Positions 36,135 through 49,281 of a stretch of 64,000 bases of DNA are shown one piece after another. The stretch spans positions 59,508,707 to 59,572,706 of the forward strand of contig CM064420.1 of assembly GCA_032690845.1 (NCBI GenBank). Reading direction: 5' to 3'. The DNA comes from Eleusine coracana subsp. coracana. Taxonomy: Eukaryota > Streptophyta > Magnoliopsida > Poales > Poaceae. Each line of letters starts with the position of its first letter. Position 1 is the first letter of the stretch. The notes under the pieces were generated by a model. That model was not told the DNA's origin and searched no databases. It saw only the letters and a program-made list of their open reading frames with translations. A program made the translations under genes and the position numbers.

Positions 36135-37920
36135 ATGTGCCGCCTTCTCCCGCGAGCGCTTGCCGTCCACCCGGCGCCATGCCCCGCGCCTCCGGCGGCC
36201 GGCGTCGCCGTCTCGGAGGTGATTCCCGTCCTACAGCGCGCCATATCATCCGGGGACGTGCTCCGTCTCGGGCGCGCCGTGCACGCGCTCCTCATCAAGA
36301 CGGCGCTCACCAGCCACACCCTCCTCTCCAACCGCCTCGTCGAGCTCTACTCCCTGCTCCCGTCCCCGGACGCCTCCGTCGCCGCCTTCCACGACCTCCC
36401 GCACAAGAACTCCCACTCATACAACACTCTTCTCGCCGTGCTCTCCCGTGGACCCGGCACCCTCCCCGACGCCCTCAAGCTGTTCGACGAAATGCCGGCT
36501 GACTTGCGCAACGTCGTCTCCTACAACACCCTCCATTTCGTCCCTAGCGCACCATAGCCAGCAGAAGGAAGCGCTCCGTGTGTGCGCCCGGATGGCCAGG
36601 GACCGGTTCTTGGGGCCAGGGTTGGCTGTCGACCGCTTCACTGTTGTCAGCGTTGCCACTGCATGTGCAGGGCTCGGAGCTGCCAGGCCGCTAAGGGAAA
36701 TGCACGGTGTGATGTTCGTGTCGGGTATGGAGATTACTGTCATCATGGCCAATGCGATGGTGAACGCATACAGCAAGTCCGGGAGGGTGGAGGATGCAAG
36801 GTTGGTGTTTGATCAGGCCACCGTCCGGGACACAATATCTTGGACATCGATGATTTCTGGATACTGTCAGGCAAAGAGGCTCGACGAAGCAGTGCAGGTG
36901 TTTGAAATGATGCCAGAGAAAGGTATGATTGCATGGACAGCGCTAATATCTGGGCATGAGCAGAATGGAGAGGAGGAGGCTGCTCTTGAGCTTTTTGAAC
37001 GGATGTTGTCTGAGGGGGTGGCGCCAACGCCGTTTGCTTTGGTTTCAGCTTTGGGTGCATGTGCCAAACTTGGGCTTGTTGCACGAGGGAAAGAATTGCA
37101 TTGCTTCACTTTGCGGAGGCGCATTGGTTCACACCCTTTCAATATTTTCATCCACAACGCAATCATTGACATGTACTGCAAATGTGGTGACATGACAGCA
37201 GCCATGGCAGTCTTTGACCAGATGCCCGAGAGGGACTTCATCTCTTGGAACTCCATGGTCACCGGGTTCTCACATAATGGCCTGGGAAAGCAGTCACTCG
37301 ACATATTTGAGAGGATGTTGGTAGCTGGAGTTCAGCCAACCCATGTCACATTTCTTGCTGTCCTTACGGCTTGCAGCCATTCTGGTCTAATATCTGATGG
37401 ACGCCGTATTATCGAATCAATGGGGGACTATGGTGTTGAACCAAGGGCTGAACATTATGCTGCCTTCATAGATGCTCTTGGTCGGAATCGCCAGCTGGAA
37501 GAAGCAAGCGAGTTCATCAAAACTTTGTCATCGAGGATTGGTCCTGGTACAGCTGGCTCATGGGGAGCTCTCTTAGGTGCATGTCGTGTTCATGGGAATG
37601 TCGAGCTTGCGGAGGAAGTGGCTGAGCTCCTCTTCAAGTTAGAGCCGGGGAATAGTGGCCGATATGTCATGTTGTCGAACATTTATGCAGCAGCAGGACA
37701 GTGGGATGACGCGCGTCGAATCAGGGGACTCATGAAGGAGAAGGGCCTGAGGAAGGATCAGGCTTACAGTTGGATAGAAGTGCAGAGTGCAAAGCACATA
37801 TTCGTTGCTGATGACATGTCTCATCAAGAGGCAGACAAGATATATGAGATGTTGGGCAAGCTTTTCGATCATATGCGCATAGCAGTAGATTCTAAAGAGC
37901 ACCAGCTCGATTTGTGTTAA
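36135..37920 (+). pseudogene. PPR protein gene, PLS class with E/E+ tail, one-base frameshift
   Basis: Pentatricopeptide-repeat proteins bind organellar RNA; the PLS/E group mostly serves C-to-U RNA editing in chloroplasts or mitochondria. The first part (from the ATG at 36135; in-frame ATGs at 36048 and 36111 are alternatives) encodes repeats with LSNRLVELYS and SYNTLL and runs into TAG at 36555. The rest continues in the next frame to 37920 with repeats such as DTISWTSMISGYCQA and NAIIDMYCKCGDM, ending in an E/E+ region (SWIEVQSAKHIFVADD) without DYW. The frame changes at about 36531-36535, where one C too many turns the expected SYNTLISSLA into SYNTLHFVPS. The gene is intronless, about 590 codons in all. 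Everything else is intact, so a sequencing error or a very recent mutation is possible. Confidence 0.85.
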
Positions 37921-37945
37921 GGGAAACTCCCCGCGTATAAAGGCA

Positions 37946-37991
37946 TTGCTCGAGCTTTTTTTTTTTTTTTTTGGCGGAGATTTTGCTCGAG
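37946..37991. mobile_element. Poly(T) insert flanked by a 9-bp direct repeat
   Basis: TTGCTCGAG is found at 37946-37954 and 37983-37991. Between the copies is a C, a T run of about 17 and GGCGGAGATT. It lies in the likely 3' UTR of the PPR gene and resembles the other tiny homopolymer inserts in this window. Confidence 0.45.
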
Positions 37992-40900
37992 TGTTGCTGA
38001 GACACTCACTCTGGTATATTCCATGCAAGGCAAGGTCCACTGCCTTGCCTTCAGCATCTTCGTTCCATATGATGGATGTGTTGAGCCTAGTGAGGCTGGA
38101 TGGCTGCAAGGAGCTCCAGAGCCCAGGACTTCTGTTGTTGCATATGTTTTGAATCTTCAATTTGAGGTCTCAATTGCTCAGCAAATTGTACTTGGATATC
38201 TTCTATGGACAAAGTTCCAAGCATTGGATCATTTAGAACTTGTCAGGCATCAAGCAGTACACAGCAGAATCTGCAGAAATTTGATCTAGCTCAGTTTGAG
38301 TTTGCTGAGAACTTCAGAACCAAATATTCATGTGCACTACGTGCTGTCAGCTGATCTTTTCTTCATTTGTAATCCATGCCATCTATTTACTTTCAGCATG
38401 CTAACTCTATGTTAGGAAGATAAAGAGATACTCTGGATACACTGAATTAGTTTAGTTTGTACTTGATTTTGGACAGCCAATTAATAAGCATATAAAGGGA
38501 AAGGATTCAGCCTATTGAGATCTTAAATGAAAGGTTCAGTGAATTATATGCAATAGATTAGTCTAGATTCCACCTCATGTGAATTATGAAGACTCAAGGG
38601 CCTCTGGGTCATTGGAATAATGGTCATGCTTCATGCGACAAGGTTTGCTGGTCTAAAAATTGTGGGCTGTGGTCGAATGGATGTCTAAATCGACTTTAAA
38701 GGTAGTCAATTTGAGCCCCATTTTCATATTGAGCGCCTGTTTGTGTTGGAGGGATTGAAAGGGGAACTGAATAACTTCTTGTTTCTAAAATATACATGCA
38801 AATTTTCAACTTCCAGATGGCGGCCTTCAAAGGTTAAAAGGCTGTATTACTCTATTTGTACTAACCAAAGAGGACGAAATGACTAAATGAAACATTGGGG
38901 ACTCGACAACGATATTTGAGTGACCTGCTGATTGTGACGGTGAGCATGTTCTCTACATGATTGGAAACTCGATCTCTAGATCAATCCATGATTACTTCAG
39001 TTTATGAACTTACGGTTGAAAGGGTGTCATAATGCATTCAGTGGGATGGTGGATATGATCCAAAAATAGTCTTGTACGACTTGTGTCAGCACACCAGAGA
39101 AATGAAAGCGGTACATCATCGAGAAAAAAAATAAAAGCATTGGGACATGTGGATGAACACCAATGGTTGGATAAGAAAAAGGCGCCTTAATGAACAAGCT
39201 GAGTAGTGGCTGTTACTGGCAACACTGTTGACAGAAGCATACGCCTCCGCGTACCATGACCAGAGGGCAAGTTGAGGAGGTAACACTCTGCTCCGCACGA
39301 ACCAGATAACCGGATTATCGTTCGAAATAAAGCACACGCTACTTTTTCTGTCTAATAACACAATTCTCAAAGTGAAAAAAAAGCTAGTACTGGAAAGGGA
39401 GGGAAAAACAAAGGAAGAATGAAAAAGCGAGAAGTCGTCACGGGTGATGTCGACATGCAGTAACAAGCCATGAACTCGAAGCCTGGGAGGCGTGGCCAAT
39501 CCGGAGCTGAGCTCGCTCCCATTCACTCCCCACCACCCCCTATCCATCTCATCTCACCCAGGCAGCTAACATGAGCCGCTCACGCTGCTCGGAGCGCCGA
39601 AACACAGAAGTGGGCGACCCACCAACTAGAGATGGACGAACCATACGTTGCGTTGCATCCGCACCGCATCTCCCTCACCTCTCGCTGCTTCGTTCTCTCT
39701 TCAGGTGCAACGCCTGCAGGCAGTGGCCCCTGTCACTTTGCGATATCCCCTTCATTCCCTTATCCCACCACGAGACAGAATGTGCCGGCATCAGCAGCTG
39801 CAGCTTGCAGGCGTATTCCTCAACGAATGGACGGGATGAGTGAACGCCTTGCGCCAAGCAGGATGCCACTCCTCTGCGTCCATGCCTCTTTTTTTCCCAT
39901 GTCAGCATGCCACTCACCAGGTACTACTGCCAGAGAGATGAACCAAACCCCCTTGTAAAGGCAGTTTTGAGTGGTTGATCATCAGGCGCGTTCGATGAAG
40001 TAAATTCCCCACAACGAAGCTGATCACTTGATCAGACAGGGCCATTGCCCAAAGGTCAGCGTGATGCATATTATTTTCCACAAAACAAAGCTCTAATATC
40101 TATAAGATACGAAACATGGCCAATCATCACATAGCACCAGCATTCTCAGAGTTTCCAAACAAAAGAAGAAAAAAAAAATGGAATTCTATGTTGAACTTGT
40201 ACGTCACCTCGAGGATGATTTGCCGCACTCACCTGACAAACTTGAGAACCGCAAAGGCAGACAGAGTACACCTGCGCGTGGGCATCTGAGCGCGGCCATG
40301 TTCAAAGGACCCAATCCTGCAATGTGGACACTAGATCATTGAACGCAGAACTGCATCATCAGGACGTCACCATGCGGATGGCGCCAAAGAAGCCTCCACT
40401 GCATGACAGGTGGGCCCATCTATGTCTGGGGGGATTAGGTACTACTCACGTGTGCTGGCAATGGCATCCCCGGCAGCACCGGCTCCGGTGGTGGACTCAG
40501 CGGCCTCATCTTTCATGGCCTGCCATAAAGAAGCAGAGCATGCATGAGGCCCCCCGAAAGGCAAAGCGAAAGGAAGACGAAACGAAAGGGTGGTGGTGGC
40601 CTGGAGACAGGGTGGGACACTGAGGAGGGATGATCGTGCACCATGGAATGATGGTGCCATATCTCTCTGAGAGCACAACCAAGTGGTTAGGGTACTTGCT
40701 GGAAGATTCGGAGTCCATGATTATGCTCGTAAGTCTCATGAGGATAAGTACCTTGCGGCTGTTACATAAGCTGCTAATTATTAGGCACTATATAGTGCAT
40801 ATTAGACTTGTGATGTGTCTGTGTTTTTTTTTTTCAGAATCACCAGCTTCCACTCTTGGATAATCATTGTGAGATGGATACACTTACTGCTACAAATTAA

Positions 40901-41875
40901 AGGAAGGCAGGTGTCGGAGGGGTCTTACCACTCGAGCCAACTTGTGTTGACATATATGGGTCATCTGTCCACCAATACAATTGTTGGTCAGCAGCCTAAA
41001 TCCCTGTGACAAGATCTTGTTTATCCTTGCAAGTTGCAATGATGGTAATGTGCCTGCATAGACAAAAGACAGGCTTCACCAGTTGATGCACGAATTATTT
41101 GAAATGATTGATGCATCCCTTTGATGAACCAAGATAGATGCACGCTGAATAGAAGATCAGGAACGACAAATCGCCTGCATGTTGTTGCTTCCTCGCCAAG
41201 TGATGCTCTTGTGTACTTGCAAGTCCACAGAACTGTATGCAGCCTCGTGGCTGCTTTATGTATAATATGGATAACAATGGCTATGGTCAAGGTGCGTAAA
41301 GGGGCATATGGCTTGAGAAGAGTGACGATTGCATGACATGAGGAAGCATGAAGCCATCACCAATCACCAGCGGTGCAGCATGTACACAGTAATTCTTTTG
41401 ATGATGGCACCTAGTTTAACAGCAGCTGATATTTACCAGCAAATTAGTGATCACGCAACTAATAACAATAAAATACAGATTACCCAAGTGGCAAAAATAC
41501 GGTTAAGTATTCAACTGAAGAAGTGCACTAGATTTCCTCTTAGCATGAGAATTCAGGGTGATGGAGATGCTTAAGTACTGTTACTTACCGTACAAGCATC
41601 ATAATTACCGCCTAGACAGATCTTGGATTGATCTATAACTAGGGTGTAATAACTCTTAGTCTCAAAATCAATAAATTTGCAATCTACTGCACATTTTACA
41701 CACCATTGCAATCCAGGGAACGTCTCCAGCTTCCTCATAGTACCATTGGTTCCATCCGCAAAAAGAGGTTAAAGGGAAAGAAAGGCAGTACAGTTCATTT
41801 TTCTTTATATATTACCTGCAGCCGCCTCTAAAACCTTTCAACACTCCTTGACTTGCACGTCTCTCCCTCTCTCCC

Positions 41876-41883
41876 TATAAATA
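41876..41883 (+). promoter_or_regulatory. TATA box of the NAC gene
   Basis: TATAAATA follows a CT-rich stretch and lies 121 bases before the ATG. The predicted transcription start is near 41908, giving a 5' UTR of about 90 bases. Confidence 0.65.
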
Positions 41884-41996
41884 CCGCTCATCAGTCACTA
41901 GAAATCAGCATGAAGGCCTTCACATCAATATCATTCTAGTTCACCTTCTCCTCTTTTGGCTCGCATAATAAACTACAGCAGAGTCGCGCTGCTAGG

Positions 41997-42785
41997 ATGG
42001 GAGGGACTACAAACCTACCTCCTGGTTTCCACTTCTTCCCTTCAGATGAAGATCTTGTTGTTCATTTTCTCCGTCGCAAAGCCACCAACCTCCCATGTCG
42101 CCCTGACATCATCCCCACAGTACTTCTACACCGCTATGATCCATGGGAACTGAATGGTTTGCACTCTCATCCATATTTCTCTACTTGTGCATATATATGG
42201 TTAATATCGTGTACTTATAACAATTAATCTTCCAAGGCAAAGCACTGCAAGCTGGAAACCAGTGGTATCTATTCAACCATGCAGGACAAGGTAGGACCAC
42301 GCCGAGTGGATACTGGAGCCCCATTGACGGCGATGAAACAGTTACAAGCTGTGGCTGCAGTGTTGGGCTGAAGAAGACATTCATCTTCTGCACCGGGGAA
42401 CCATTCAAGGGTTTCAAAACCAACTGGGTCATGCATGAGTACCAGTTGCTAGATGGAGGATACATTGCCAGCAGTAGCAGCACCTCAAGCAGCTCAAGTT
42501 CGACTAGAAAATCCCAGAGGAAGCGAGTTCATTCAAGCTCGGTGAGTAACTCAACATCGTATATCCTCCTGTTTTACTGCAGACAACATATATGACGACT
42601 GAATAGGGTACAAAATCAATCAATGATCACTGCAGGTATCCATCAACTGGGTGATATGCCGAGTGTTTGAATCAAGCTGTGGTGCGCAAGTGAGCTTCCA
42701 TGATGAGGGCACGGAACTTTCTTGCTTGGATGAGGTGTTTTTGTCGCTAGATGACTATGATGAAGTGAGTTTGCCAAATAATTAG
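41997..42785 (+). CDS. NAC transcription factor, XND1/NAC104-like
   Basis: Nuclear DNA-binding regulator; Arabidopsis XND1 (NAC104) restrains secondary wall formation and cell death in xylem. Three exons, 41997-42156, 42237-42541 and 42636-42785, give 204 aa. The NAC domain starts at once: LPPGFHFFPSDEDLVVHFL (subdomain A), then DPWELN, the WYLF motif, GYWSPIDGDETV, and GLKKTFIFCTGEPFKGFKTNWVMHEYQL. INWVICRVFE closes the domain. A Ser-rich insertion (about 20 residues) separates the last subdomains and the C-terminal tail is short and acidic (SLDDYDE). Short length, the FHFFPSDEDLV start and the brief tail point to the XND1 clade. The first exon sits just after a strong TATA box. Confidence 0.92.
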
Positions 42786-45368
42786 AACCCTAGTCAGTAG
42801 AGTTGACGGTAGGTCCTATGCCTAACAACCCATTTAATTAACCATGATGGTGATATCTACGTTAAGTGGTTGCAACTTGCATTAATGTATGATCTGATGG
42901 CCTGATAGGCATCGTACCTAATCCAGTCTATCCTATATCGTACCATGTAATGTGGTGGTTAAATATCATGCAATGAGTAAAAAGGCTTGATCTTATGCCT
43001 GATAACTGCGACATACCCTGATACGTGTGAAGTGTGAACATATAGGTTACTATGCTCAAAAGTTAGCAAATTTTCTCGAGCATTTGGTGGTTTACTTTGA
43101 CTTGCATGCTCTGGATAATCACTTGCCACTTGTGGGTTAGGAGACTGATGTAGAAACAAGGCCAGAATATTGTGCAGTTGATTGCTTTCTCCCAAACTTA
43201 CTTTGCATCTGTGTGAAGAATGACGTTCACCCTGCAAGAAAAAGATGGCAATGAGTTGCTTCTATTTAACAGAGATAAAAAAAAGGTAGGATATGGGTGG
43301 AGCATACGGAAGCATATCGCCATCTAGGCTGTCAATAAGATAAGCTTTCAAGATCATATGATTGTACATGTACAAGTTCACAACGCAACGCATGCATAAC
43401 TGCATGCAGGAATAACTAGTGTGCTCCCATGAACTCACCAAACTTGCCAAACCAGTTACCAGGTGGACCCTACTAAAGTGCAAGGCCTATATTATTGGTT
43501 GCTCAATTCCTACTGGATGACTCTAGCTAAATATTTGTGGGGGAGTCACTACAGAGTAAATTAGTAACTTTAAATCATATTGCATAATGCTCAAATTCTA
43601 AAAAAAAACTGATTTCCGCTTATGTACCAATGAATAGTTTGAATCCGAATGTTCGCCTCATAAGCCCCCAAAGAATTTTCCACTTATTCAGTGGCACCTG
43701 AATACCTTCCTCTATAGATAATTTAATATGCAATAAGAGTGTATGGGCTCAAGCTGAGAAATGACATATTCATGATTTCAGATTCATGTCCCACTTTTCT
43801 GACTTAACGTGATGAAGATCAAAATATTTAAGTGAATGGAGCTTTTTTTTACTTTAATAAACATCATCAAGATCCAACATATGTAAGTGAATGGGGACAG
43901 TTGAAGGAAAAGATAACAAAGGATTAGTTATAGCTATGTAGTGGTGGTCTATATATATATATCATCGTCATTTTAATTGTTCTGTCATGATTCTGTTGAC
44001 AACAGAACAGACTTTTGGCTGAACAGAGTCCAGATATCAGTAGTTTTCCGTTTTCGACCAAGCAGAATATTTAGATAACTCCTAGTTCTAACATACATCA
44101 ACAAAAAAAAACTCAATCAGTAGATAACTTAGTGTCTCAACCGTTTCATATTAAGAGGAAGAGAATTTCTTTTAAACATCGACCGAGAGTCCGAGAAAAT
44201 CCCCCGAAGAGAGATTTATTGGGGTGCCGTGGCTCGAACCTCGGCAGGCGACCACAACCAGTCACCTGGGCGGCATTGGCAACATACAGTAACAAAATAC
44301 ACACAAACTTATCAGTATATATCATTACTGAGAACTGATGCCATCTTGCTTGAATCCTAACTCTGATATAAACAATTATAGCAACATTATTTTTTTCAAT
44401 CAAACATAGTCCACTTAAACATGATCATCATATAATGCATACACGTCATGTTATCCTAGACGTTCAGTGCTGTAATCATGAAAACAAATAAAACAGAAAA
44501 GGGTCAGGGGCAGTAATAATGGTTTGATCTGACCATAAACATGTACCATTATTAAAGGCATACCGCATATACCTGAATTTTCTAGAGCTTGAACCTACAA
44601 AGACTCATGATATGGGTGGAGATTAAATCATACAGTACGCAGTGCTCCCGAAATCGCTGCTGGAGACTCGCGTTGTGTCAATTTAGTATTTTTCAGTTCA
44701 AAGATCTACGGATGTCCTTTCTCCAACTATCTCAACATACTATTTCTGAATCAACGTTCATTAATTCCCTCACACATCGAAGAGGACGTGTGCCTAACTC
44801 TCCAGATAGTGGTCCACATTCATGTCTTTCCAAAAGTTAACAACGTTTGAATCACAAGTATTATAATATTTCCTATCATAATCATAAATAAACTGTCCAA
44901 ACCTCTCCTCTGTTCAAATGGATATGGAAGTCATGCTGCCAAAACAAGCATAAATTTTTCTCTGACTTCTTCAGAAACATAGACTCAACACTAGGAAATA
45001 AAGGAAACAAAGATGCATATAAAACTGTCAAACCAACCCCAAAACCAACTTGAGGCTGCTTTGATTGCTTACTTGTTCTTGAGGGAGAGAGAACTAGGGT
45101 TAGGACAAAAAAGGAGAGGATTGAGTGGCACTAAATCCACCAATTTGAGAGAGTGATTTGGAGATTTGGAGTCTCCCCATATTTGTTGGCTCTCACCTCT
45201 TGTATTCTTCATCTTCATGCTCACCATGGATTTTTTTTTCCTGCAAAGTATTTCCCACATAAATCCCTGTGTATTCTATTGATTTGGTATTTTCTTTGCT
45301 ATATGAGTTGATTACCATCTTGCTATTGGTTCATATCTCAAGTAATTGCTTGTATGGAGCATTTGGCA
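42786..45368. other. Intergenic region between NAC gene and LTR element
   Basis: AT-rich sequence follows the NAC 3' UTR. On the minus strand near 44200-44260, GAGGTTCGAGCC resembles a pol III B box and could mark a degraded SINE, but no clear A box or ends were seen. No convincing gene was found. Confidence 0.55.
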
Positions 45369-45373
45369 TGAAA

Positions 45374-48300
45374 TGTGACATCCCATGTCACAAAATGTTA
45401 ATTAGGCAAACCCTAATACTAATTGGGGGCTAATTAAAAATATAAATAATTAATGTGCCAAAGAAGAGGAAATTAATTAATTAAATCTAGAAATTGCGAA
45501 ATGAGAGTTTTTACAAACATCACAAAAACCCATGGAAGTGCACCAATGTTTTTGCATATTCATGATGGCCATATTAAAAGAGAATTTTGAGGATTTTATC
45601 AGAATTTTTGGTAATCATTTAATACCCTTAAAAATTCTCTAAAGGCAGAGAAAAGCACTTTCTATTCTGGAATTTTCACAATTAATATAGGACGAATTAG
45701 CACTTGACCCCAAAAGCAAAGTTGGAGTGTATGATTCCCTGGGTATGAACAAAAATCTGTATGAGGTTTGGAGTACTGGAACCTGGCGAATTCTTGCAAA
45801 ACCCAAACACTATTCTGAGTCAAGGGGGGTCAAACTTCTCCTTTTCCCTGGCCACTCCCAGCACGACACCAGCGCCCGCCGTACCACCGCCATCGATCAC
45901 TGCAGCGCCAGGACGCTACTGCAGCTCCATTCCGGCCACTGCACCGCTGCTTCTCCCTGTGTCACCGGCCTGCATTGAAGAGACCCTGCCGGCAAGCCAC
46001 TCCCCAACCACCACCTCCTCTCCTTTCTCTCCCTCGCGCTCTCTCTCTCTCTGCCTGTTGGTGTTAAAGGGCAGCAGCTGCCAGAAGCCCACCCCCTTTC
46101 TCCCTCTCTGCTCGCAAGCACTCCACGCACCTCCCAGCGCGACCACAAGGCCGGGTACAGCGCCAAGCCCCCTCTCCGGCGACCTCGAGCATAGAGGCTC
46201 TGTTCGGACCACCATGGCCGCCGCCGTCCTCCACCCGAGCTAGGCAACACCTCGTCGCCCCCTTTACCCACAAATTGACGTGCCAGCAACCCTCCTAGCC
46301 TCGCCCTAACGCTCGCCTCTTGATTCGCAGAGCCGCCGCCGGATTTCACGAAGAGTCGAGGTCGCCGCCATCGAAGTTGACCACCTCACTGATGAGGACC
46401 CTGTTACGACCACTCCTGCTGACTCCTTCCTCCATGACGTCGACCATCATACCACGACGGAGCTCTCCGACCCAACCCCAACCCCTCACTCCCTCTGCAC
46501 CGGTCGCGTGACGTCGCCGGAGTCTGCTCTGCCGCCGCCACTCGTCGCCGGCCAACTCCGGTGAGCGCCCCTCCTTCCCCACCGAACCCCTAAGACCGCC
46601 ACGAGGCACTGATCATTTGGGGTGCGTGTTGGCCCCGGCCGCGCCGCCCATCGGCCGCTGGCCCGAGCTCGCCGTCACCGGCCGCCGCGCGCCGCCGCGT
46701 GCGCGAGCCTCTGTTTAAATTGCCGATGGCAATTCTGTAAATAAGCCGAACTTGGAATTAAACTTCAAAAATCAATAACGCAAAATATAAAAGTCCAAAA
46801 ATTATGAAACTAATTTTTTTCGACTCCTAGAGTTCCCCTCTACCAGAAAAACAAGTTGAGATCCAAGGTTGTGCAGTACAAAAATTTATTTAATTCCCTA
46901 AATATACAACCCTAATTAGACTACTAAATTCATAAGTAAATATATATCAATGGTAAATTCATAAAACTTATTCAGTGATCATGTCATGGCATCCCTAAAC
47001 GTTCTGTAAAAGCACATTTCTAATTATATGCATATTTTTAGTATTATTGCATAATCTTTATTTTCAATAAATGAATTTATATAAATTATTTGCTTGGGTT
47101 TTATTTATGAAATTTGGTATTCATGTTCCTTATGAATTTGTATAACCCTATAAATTTCCATGAAAAATTTTGAGCACCATCAATATGTTTTTTGCTATCG
47201 AATTAATCACTCAATAATTAACTTAGGAAATTCTATATGAATATTGCCTTATACATGCATTTAGTTAGAGTTAGGAATAAATCCATATATGGTACTGTTC
47301 ATACAGAATATTAATCTTGAATTGCAGTAGAGTTTCTCATTCTCCATTATATGCTCATGGTTCCTAATTAGTTATATGTACCTAGAGCTACTTTATGTAG
47401 TTCAACCCTGTTCATCTCATATATTGACATAAATACTTGCATAATTGTCACTTCAGCTATTTTGCTCAAAAATAAACTTTCTGAAGTTTAGGCCCGAGTA
47501 CTACATTTTCATGTCACCATCATTATGTAATGCCATGTAGTCCTCAACTATGCCATGCTCATATTTATGGTAGACATAAGCTAAGTTTTGATGAATAGAA
47601 CCCATATTTCTTCTAATTAGAAGTTTGTTCTCTTCAATTAAATGGTTGTCATGTCATATATATGTGTACATACCCATTCATGCATGAGCATCAGTTCCTT
47701 AACTTTATTTGTTGAGTAAGTGCCATGAATCATCATGCCATATATTTCATAATTAAATAGGGAACTCCATGGATCCTTGTGTATTCCTCGTTATTTATGC
47801 ATGTTCATGTCATATAGGGCCTGAGATCGAGGAGATCACACCAGAGCAACCGGGATCTGAAGCGAACTTCGGTGAAGACACTAACTACGATCACTCCCAA
47901 AGCAAGCCCCAGTGCATACCTAATTAATTTTCGAATCCTTTCTACTTTGTCACAAGCTAGGAATATTGTATTGTACATTAAGTATAGGACTTGGATGGAA
48001 CCCATTTACATACTCCCGTAAATGAACTATGGTTCGTTTATGTTAGCAAGTCTCTCCGATAGTAAATGCTATGCTTAAACTAGTGGAGTCAACGGTAGGT
48101 TATGGTATCACTTGATTCAACTATGGTTCACATAATTAATGAACTTGATAAAATGGAGCACCTTTCGTTGCAACTCCGCGGACAAGTATTGAACAGTACC
48201 AAGTACATACCTTTATATGAGAATTGGTAAACCTAATAACTTGGGCGCCGTATTATTGGACGGCCATACTCATTAATCCAGAGGTGATGTGAATGGCACG

Positions 48301-49276
48301 GTGGATGCACGGGTTTGAGGATCACTGGAGAGTGCACGGGTTAAGCCTCGGATACGAAGTACTGTATCGCGGGGAGGACGTGTACTCGGGATCGATGGCC
48401 CCGGATCGACTTTGTAGCAATCTAGTGAACGGTGGCCATACGTGTTCTTAAGTGATGCGTATGTCGTATATTTGGGTTTTCTCCTGCAGGATGTAAATCA
48501 ATTCGAATTACCGTCCCTCGTGGTTATGAGTACCTCTTGTTTGAGCAACGGCAATGATATGTTAAGTAGTGAAATTATGGTTATGATTCTGAAATTACTT
48601 ATGTTATGGCTACATATTGCTATGATGTATTGCTCCTTACTTATATTCAAGTCTTAGCAACTAGCTAGATTCATCTTAGTCATTTTTCTGCAATGAGCAA
48701 AGTAAAATCTTGATTAAGAAAGTGCAGCATAGAACTAATAGGAGCTTTTTTTTATGCAATTATCAAGTAAGCCCGGTCAACCCCCTATATATTAGGAGTC
48801 GGTTTTAGTAAACCTTTTAACGGGTAAGTCTTACGGAGTATGTTAGATACTCAGGCTTTACGATGATGTTATTTTTTAGGTTTCCCTCAAGCTACTTACT
48901 GTGATTGTTGTAATAAAGTGGTTTGGAAAGGTGAGCAGCTTCAGAATTGGACCATTGAATGGGTCTCTAGCTCTTCTAACCGTGATGAGTGAGCCATTGC
49001 CATAGGGTCGGCATGGTTCGCTTAGGTGATCGACGTCGGTTTTATCGTCTTTTCGCTTCCGCTCATTTATGTAATATAAACCAAGAACATATGTATTGTA
49101 ATGTAATCTGAACTTGCTTCCGCTGAAACTCTCGAACTTGTAATATTATGCATTCAGTAATGTAACTTTGTAAATGATGAATGTTCATGTATGAATGCTA
49201 TGTATGGTTACTTCGTTAATCATCTCCTGAGACGATCCTGTACGACACACTTATTTTTTGGAGTAGGGTTGTCACA
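45374..49276. mobile_element. Long solo LTR, probably Ty3/gypsy type
   Basis: The element starts TGTGACATCCC and ends GGGTTGTCACA, so it has TG...CA ends with the short inverted repeat TGTGACA/TGTCACA. It is flanked by a perfect 5-bp duplication, TGAAA, at 45369-45373 and 49277-49281. The 3.9 kb interior has no gag, protease, reverse transcriptase or integrase frame and no second LTR copy, so a solo LTR left by recombination is the best reading. A GC-rich, CT-rich block (about 45830-46720) contains short frames on both strands that I treat as noncoding. Long LTRs of this kind occur in rice gypsy families; I cannot name the family without a search. A non-autonomous element is the alternative. 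Confidence 0.75.
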
Positions 49277-49281
49277 TGAAA

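Larger units (their letters stand above)
37921..41996. other. Intergenic region between PPR and NAC genes
   Basis: This 4 kb has the PPR 3' UTR at its left and the NAC promoter at its right. A poly(T) insert with 9-bp direct repeats is at 37946-37991. A GC-richer patch at about 39480-40650 has several overlapping short frames on both strands but no domain or clear splice pattern. I call no gene here. Confidence 0.55.

Noticed and set aside
39116..40700. Several frames of 80-140 residues between the PPR and NAC genes
   Set aside because: No homology-like motif, no supported splice sites and no agreement between frames.
40665..40740. tRNA-like boxes (CCAAGTGGTTAGG and GATTCGGAGTCC)
   Set aside because: Spacing is suggestive, but both boxes deviate from consensus and no tRNA fold or SINE tail is visible.
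44200..44270. Possible tRNA or SINE on the minus strand (GAGGTTCGAGCC)
   Set aside because: A B-box-like match alone, with no good A box, cloverleaf or flanking repeat.
45727..46609. Overlapping frames of 80-160 residues on both strands
   Set aside because: They lie inside the LTR-like element in a GC-rich, CT-repeat block and show no domain; composition explains the open frames.
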